Assembly (NCBI GenBank): GCA_019648995.1 | Contig: BLXT01004413.1 | Coordinates: 595,164-616,219, forward strand | Origin: Plakobranchus ocellatus | Lineage: Eukaryota > Mollusca > Gastropoda > Plakobranchidae | Direction: 5' to 3' | DNA length: 21,056 nt | In this document: piece by piece, positions 18,201 through 21,056 of the stretch | How the letters are laid out: every line of letters begins with the position of its first letter | How positions within the stretch are numbered: position 1 is the first letter of the stretch | Position numbers and translations under genes: made by a program | The notes under the pieces: generated by a model | Databases searched by the model: none | Seen by the model: only the letters and a program-made list of their open reading frames with translations | Told to the model about the DNA's origin: nothing

Positions 18201-20027
18201 CTCAGATTGCAGACATGGCTCTGAAGTGGAAACTAAACCCTGCTGTCCGAACAGGTTATCATGAGGAGGCTGTTGATTCTGCCCTGCTATATCAACTGAC
18301 CAAGAGTCAATAGGAGGAACTACGTTCTTATTGTTAACATGAAGCGTAGATGGATGGGCTTGATCTAGGCTTCCATGCCAGGAAGACAAATCAGCCAGAG
18401 TATCTGAAGACTGGGTATCTTGCTTAATGTAAGTTTGTTGAACAATAGGCTGCTCCAGCTGAGCGCTAGACACAGACTTACCATTTATCATTTTCTGTTT
18501 AGTATAATTGTTAATGTTGTTTTGGGCTGGCAAAAAGGCATGGAAAGCATTAGGGGATCCTTTCGCCATAGTCGCCACATTGCGAGGCACTGATGAAAGA
18601 GAATAGGAGTTTTCAAATGAAGCATAACCTGTGCATGCAGGTAATGGTTGCTCTTGGGTAGGTGAAGGCATTGCCTGCACAGAGGTGGGCAGTAGCTGTT
18701 GCTGTTGGTCCCAGGGTGAGAATCTTGATGGTATAGGCTGCAGTAGTAACTTTGAAGATTGTGTTAGGTTTTTCTGATCTTCTCTGAACTTTAAGGCTGG
18801 ACCTTGAACTCGATCTTGAGCGAACCAAGTTCCTTCACATGCTTGGCGAAGCTGCTGTTGATGCTGTACTGGTTGTTGATTCTGCTGCTGCTGTTGTTGC
18901 ATCACTTTTACTACTGACAATGGTAGCTCTGGAATATGTTGCTGAGCATGCCTTTGAGAGGGGGTACTCTCAGAGAAAGATGATATATATGGCAGTGGCA
19001 TCTGCTCCTGCAGTTGGTATTGGGGCGCAAAGTTTTGAGATGTCTGTTTCTGCTGATACCAACAATTTGGTTGCAGCTGGTTTTCCCTTGCAGGTGTCCA
19101 ACCGACTTGGTGGCTCGACCATGAACTGATGCTCAGACTGGCGCTCGCCTCTGAGATATCTTCTGACGGTGGTGCCGAGGGTACAGTTACAGAATATGTG
19201 TGCTCAGACGCCTGCTCCTCTACACTGTCGTTTTGATCAAACTGTACTAGACTGCATGTTGGAACGCTATATTTATTGTCTGGGAAAATGTTAGCATCAG
19301 GCTTTGAATCAGATCTTGCCAGGAGTGAAACTTTTTCCTTCCTCGGTGTATAATGTTGAGATTGTTCCATCTCAACCGCTCTACTTGCCAAGTTCAATCT
19401 TTGAGTTTTCAAATCTTTTTTTTCAACGCTTGATGCATTAGAAGTTTTTCCAGCTTCACTCCCTACATCCAAATCAATCAAATTTTTACTGTCAATTTCA
19501 GAATAGGATTCTGATGAAAACGATGGAGCAATCAAATGATTCTGAGCTCTTTGCCCGGCTGATCCTGACAATAGAGAGGTTGTATGAGCCTGTAATGAAG
19601 GATCATCCTGTACAATCCTGCCAGGCCTGCCCCCTGCATGCTTGTTTTGATAAAGATTGCCAATAGCATAATTTCTAGAGTCCGACTCTTCCAAAACACC
19701 GCATGAAGACCTTTTTAGAATTTTGGAAAGACCAAAAAGGAGAGAAGATGACCCCCATTTGTCCTCTAGAGATGGATAAAGTTTGCAGCTTTGGATATTT
19801 CGAATGGAAGGGGAGTAGGCTGCTCCTTTATTATCGTTTAAAACTGCGTTTTTTCTTTCCTCTTCCATTTTAAAAACTTCAGAGGATTTTTTGGTCTCAA
19901 GTAGCTTGTCCCTGCTCACGAAATTTTTTAACACATTTTTAGAGTTGTCTATTTCTTTGCTTTCTTCACTCACATTTCCCTCTGCCCATGCCGTACCACA
20001 AACCCTCTCAGTGCCATCTTGCACCAT
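15216..20027 (-). CDS. large low-complexity protein, single long exon, not recognised
   Basis: One uninterrupted frame of 1,603 codons from an ATG at 20027-20025 (G at -3 and G at +4) to TGA at 15218-15216. I do not recognise the protein. It is dominated by Ser, Gln, Thr, Pro and Asn, which predicts long disordered regions. From the ATG, visible features are a Gln-rich tract at about residues 377-400; helix-forming hydrophobic segments near 675-697 (MTMQARLEQLLVNAVGRAA) and 738-795 (SQWISSVAAMLPTLANVEGF then a Leu-rich continuation); an acidic patch near 1123-1158; and proline-rich SH3-ligand-like motifs near 1278 and 1310 (PQRPAPPPPCP). There is no signal peptide or membrane segment. It faces NUP37 tail to tail. 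The open length is far beyond chance, so it is almost certainly coding. The function is unknown; scaffold or nuclear regulatory roles are guesses. Confidence 0.85.
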   Translation of the reverse strand: MVQDGTERVCGTAWAEGNVSEESKEIDNSKNVLKNFVSRDKLLETKKSSEVFKMEEERKNAVLNDNKGAAYSPSIRNIQSCKLYPSLEDKWGSSSLLFGLSKILKRSSCGVLEESDSRNYAIGNLYQNKHAGGRPGRIVQDDPSLQAHTTSLLSGSAGQRAQNHLIAPSFSSESYSEIDSKNLIDLDVGSEAGKTSNASSVEKKDLKTQRLNLASRAVEMEQSQHYTPRKEKVSLLARSDSKPDANIFPDNKYSVPTCSLVQFDQNDSVEEQASEHTYSVTVPSAPPSEDISEASASLSISSWSSHQVGWTPARENQLQPNCWYQQKQTSQNFAPQYQLQEQMPLPYISSFSESTPSQRHAQQHIPELPLSVVKVMQQQQQQNQQPVQHQQQLRQACEGTWFAQDRVQGPALKFREDQKNLTQSSKLLLQPIPSRFSPWDQQQQLLPTSVQAMPSPTQEQPLPACTGYASFENSYSLSSVPRNVATMAKGSPNAFHAFLPAQNNINNYTKQKMINGKSVSSAQLEQPIVQQTYIKQDTQSSDTLADLSSWHGSLDQAHPSTLHVNNKNVVPPIDSWSVDIAGQNQQPPHDNLFGQQGLVSTSEPCLQSEPALQCLVSSGKDPQALKNNIRQIVKPHTSYPVKAAVPKNTMTADSLPNSSPVPSAASSVAGVVDMTMQARLEQLLVNAVGRAARGKQQAVLPEASDKHASHERAISNFTASYKTEPGTTQAPPEEQRNLPLVLSQWISSVAAMLPTLANVEGFLDQTINELGLALYSEIDHLVLETVGVPSASNTPKLEDNAGFGAVCPSNPLQNSYDHVVSNIETCENSQDNPQRATAHSRYRNALQDATTVSQSGLCGSSNCVVQEIPQKTMPDSNPGQPVAFDTGAGLPSTVASLRHHSTMGLSSALTNNVSPDNTTTTRPCCLSEGTRAKLADLSQLYQQEDDKMSVVTFAPKQQGAGHSAFPSSTNTNSQHRQKSVRKNTQSIFKTRDKDKITSFNNMLPQGHSFDLLSEKQNNKADNLSSGLSSSFKATNSRSGQLSQPQSAPRSDSASTFSSERQQKQKKSHYLSKSQRIITPGISHSQGSVVRHLYPNLETHSFHCLTSPLESRRLWPSKPKARRDMNDEIAVSEVLSSFIEEDAEELTVDDSAVAEFSYNPLMNSSVSSVFTGVSRASGMAAEPRDNLHHPAFPTDHNVTTQISRLSSSSSPPINDQKPDHASQAFVSGNFESCHGGAHPKTEEQVAQPPTGDNGSMGNFRHKNSAAKAGPSGKPHRVAPPVPHALIKQQAVQTNQTLQSSHRSSSPGKSSTKPVPQRPAPPPPCPANTGSAASVSRPDSHQGFVKRMTLVFDQSARMVSRPDSPPKAHHKSAPKPAIETPCLHQKKQSKKSYTQPKTFKAGAKSKNPNLSSNHSLASVYTISTGTVGLFTTTSLKRCSTNFPTIAQHRYIAAPSSMPVALHPVSSQTSKPDLTQRKMFGSATQSHFTTKCLKENSESCVACISSPITLASSLCVYAATPYKKCTLSSPEKLKHVEPKFTVGRADLGRKDGNITLSRLITHVSPQRPTSLKLTSHSSFQASTPPSSLPTPGMCLLNGPVDSHSHR
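18848..18901 (-). repeat. CAG/CAA tract encoding polyglutamine
   Basis: Mixed CAG and CAA codons encode six consecutive Gln after a Met and further Gln clusters to about residue 394 of the long protein. The mixed codons would make it more stable than a pure CAG run. Confidence 0.85.
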
Positions 20028-20278
20028 GGCTTTTCTTGATGTACCCTGGCTCCCTTCTTTAACCTGACGCCCCCACCCCCACCTGGGCAACAAGCCCTTC
20101 CTGGCAAGTGCACCCCGCGCATCCCCAGACTATTTCTTGACCTGTTGACCACCCATGCTGGCTCGGAGAGGTAGCTGAGCATCCACCCACTGACCAGGTC
20201 GATCCATCATAGCTTGCCAAGCCTCCACCTCCTCTCCCCGGGCATCCATCCATTCCACTGGCAGACCTTGGAAAACAC
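20028..20278 (-). CDS. 5' extension of the long gene with an in-frame TAG
   Basis: Just after an acceptor (TTTCCTTCCAG, AG at 20280-20279), the same frame as the long exon is open for 48 codons and looks protein-like: GLPVEWMDARGEEVEAWQAM then DRPGQWVDAQLPL. It reaches TAG at 20132-20130, after which the frame runs on into the long ORF. Removing 20141-20064, a GT...AG interval of exactly 78 nt, would delete the TAG and keep frame, joining MGGQQ to VKEGSQG. The GTCAAG donor is modest and the acceptor has a G-rich, not pyrimidine-rich, tract. Alternatives are initiation at 20027, a polymorphic nonsense allele, or stop readthrough. Confidence 0.5.
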
Positions 20279-20640
20279 CTGGAAGGAAATCAAAGCAACA
20301 GTACCATTACTCTATTCATATATTGATTTCAGCTCTGCTTATTAATCACAAATTTGGCTTTTGTTTCAATTTTTTGCTCCTTGTATAAGCACTAACATAA
20401 CATTTAAGGATAGGAGAGGACATAATTATAATAATACACATGCCTTTTTTTTCTTAAGCCCGATTCAGGCACTGCCTTGTCCTAGGTTGAAAGGCTGGAA
20501 TCCAAAACAATCTCTAACATCGCTAGCTTCCCAATATTACAATTGAGGAAAGCTGATTACTATGTTCTCTTAAAAAAAATACTAATATTAGAAATAAATG
20601 GGATTCTGGGAAAGGAAGAGCAAGACAGGCTCGTCAGAAA
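20279..20640 (-). other. intron upstream of the long exon (window-internal part)
   Basis: Precedes the TTTCCTTCCAG acceptor on the minus strand. AT-rich, with no upstream exon recognised before the minisatellite. Any further 5' exons must lie beyond the right edge. Confidence 0.55.
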
Positions 20641-21056
20641 ATGCAGACTGATAGAAACAAGTATGCAGTCTGAAAATGCAGACTGATGAAAATAAGAGTG
20701 CAGTCTGAAAATGCAGAATGATGGAAACAAGAATGCAGCCTGAAAATGCAGACTGATGGAACAAAAATGCAGTCTGAAAGCAACAAGAATGCAGTCTAAA
20801 AATGCAGATTGGTGGCAACAAGAATGCAGTCTGAAAACACAGACTGATGGAAACAAGAATACAATCTGAAATGCAGACTGATGGCAACAAGAATGCAGTC
20901 GGAAAATGCAGACTGATGGATACAAGAATGCAGCCTGAATATGCAGACTGAATGGCAACAAGAATGCAGTCTGAAAATGCAGACTGATAGAAACAAGTAC
21001 AAGTATGCAGTCTGAAAATGCAGACTGATGGAGACAAGAGTGCAGTTTGAAAATGC
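20641..21056. repeat. 35-bp minisatellite of hairpin-forming units
   Basis: About 11.5 tandem units, mostly 35 bp, run to the right edge. Unit starts are 20641, 20676, 20711, 20746, 20802, 20837, 20871, 20906, 20941, 20977 and 21018. A partial unit lies at 20780-20801, and the 20977 unit has a 6-bp expansion of CAAGTA type. Each junction contains CAGTCTG, then AAAATG, then CAGACTG, a 7-bp inverted repeat. Overlapping minus-strand ORFs in the array shift frame because 35 is not a multiple of three. Confidence 0.95.

Noticed and set aside
15181-19129. Several plus-strand ORFs of 66 to 97 codons (for example 15181-15474, 15890-16174, 18839-19129)
   Set aside because: They are antisense shadows of the long minus-strand exon with no recognisable domain or splice context.
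20560-21037. Three overlapping minus-strand ORFs with periodic Cys/Phe/His-rich translation
   Set aside because: They are translations of the 35-bp minisatellite; frames interlock because the unit is not a multiple of three, and no start context or domain supports a gene.
20641-21056. CRISPR-like appearance of regularly spaced repeats
   Set aside because: Units are contiguous with no unique spacers, and the surrounding DNA is eukaryotic.

Overview
The window looks like animal nuclear DNA: AT-rich, with many introns, GT-AG splice sites, AATAAA polyadenylation signals, microsatellites and interspersed repeats. Scattered TAGATC-type and AGGCCTA-type low-complexity words and the divergence of the proteins from vertebrate orthologues suggest a mollusc, perhaps a heterobranch gastropod. 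That assignment is inference.

Layout. (1) Positions 263-3133, minus strand: the first four coding exons of PPIL6, a cyclophilin-like protein; the rest lies off the left edge. (2) Positions 3134-3601: a 468-bp gap between two divergent start codons, probably a shared promoter. (3) Positions 3602-12476, plus strand: a complete seven-exon NUP37, a WD40 nucleoporin of the Nup107-160 Y complex. The joined exons encode 326 codons, which is the length I recall for human NUP37. (4) Positions 12477-15215: the NUP37 3' UTR and a convergent intergenic region with no recognisable gene. (5) Positions 15216-20278, minus strand: one very long exon for a low-complexity Ser/Gln/Pro-rich protein of about 1,600 residues that I do not recognise. 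Near its 5' end is an in-frame TAG, which a possible 78-nt intron would remove. (6) Positions 20641-21056: a 35-bp minisatellite whose units contain inverted repeats, running off the right edge.

The NUP37 introns hold several mobile elements. Intron 1 has a 1,392-bp element with perfect 17-bp terminal inverted repeats and TTAT target duplications. It carries two overlapping reading frames of unknown family, linked by a canonical A AAA AAG slippery heptamer in the right phase for -1 frameshifting. Intron 2 has a young tRNA-derived SINE. Intron 5 has a decayed piggyBac-type element with both TTAA sites, matching termini and transposase fragments on the minus strand. Two older copies of a second SINE family lie in PPIL6 intron 1 and NUP37 intron 1.

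The best candidate for something undescribed is the 1.39-kb intron 1 element. The long unrecognised exon comes second. PPIL6 and NUP37 are not known to act in one pathway; only their promoter arrangement links them here.
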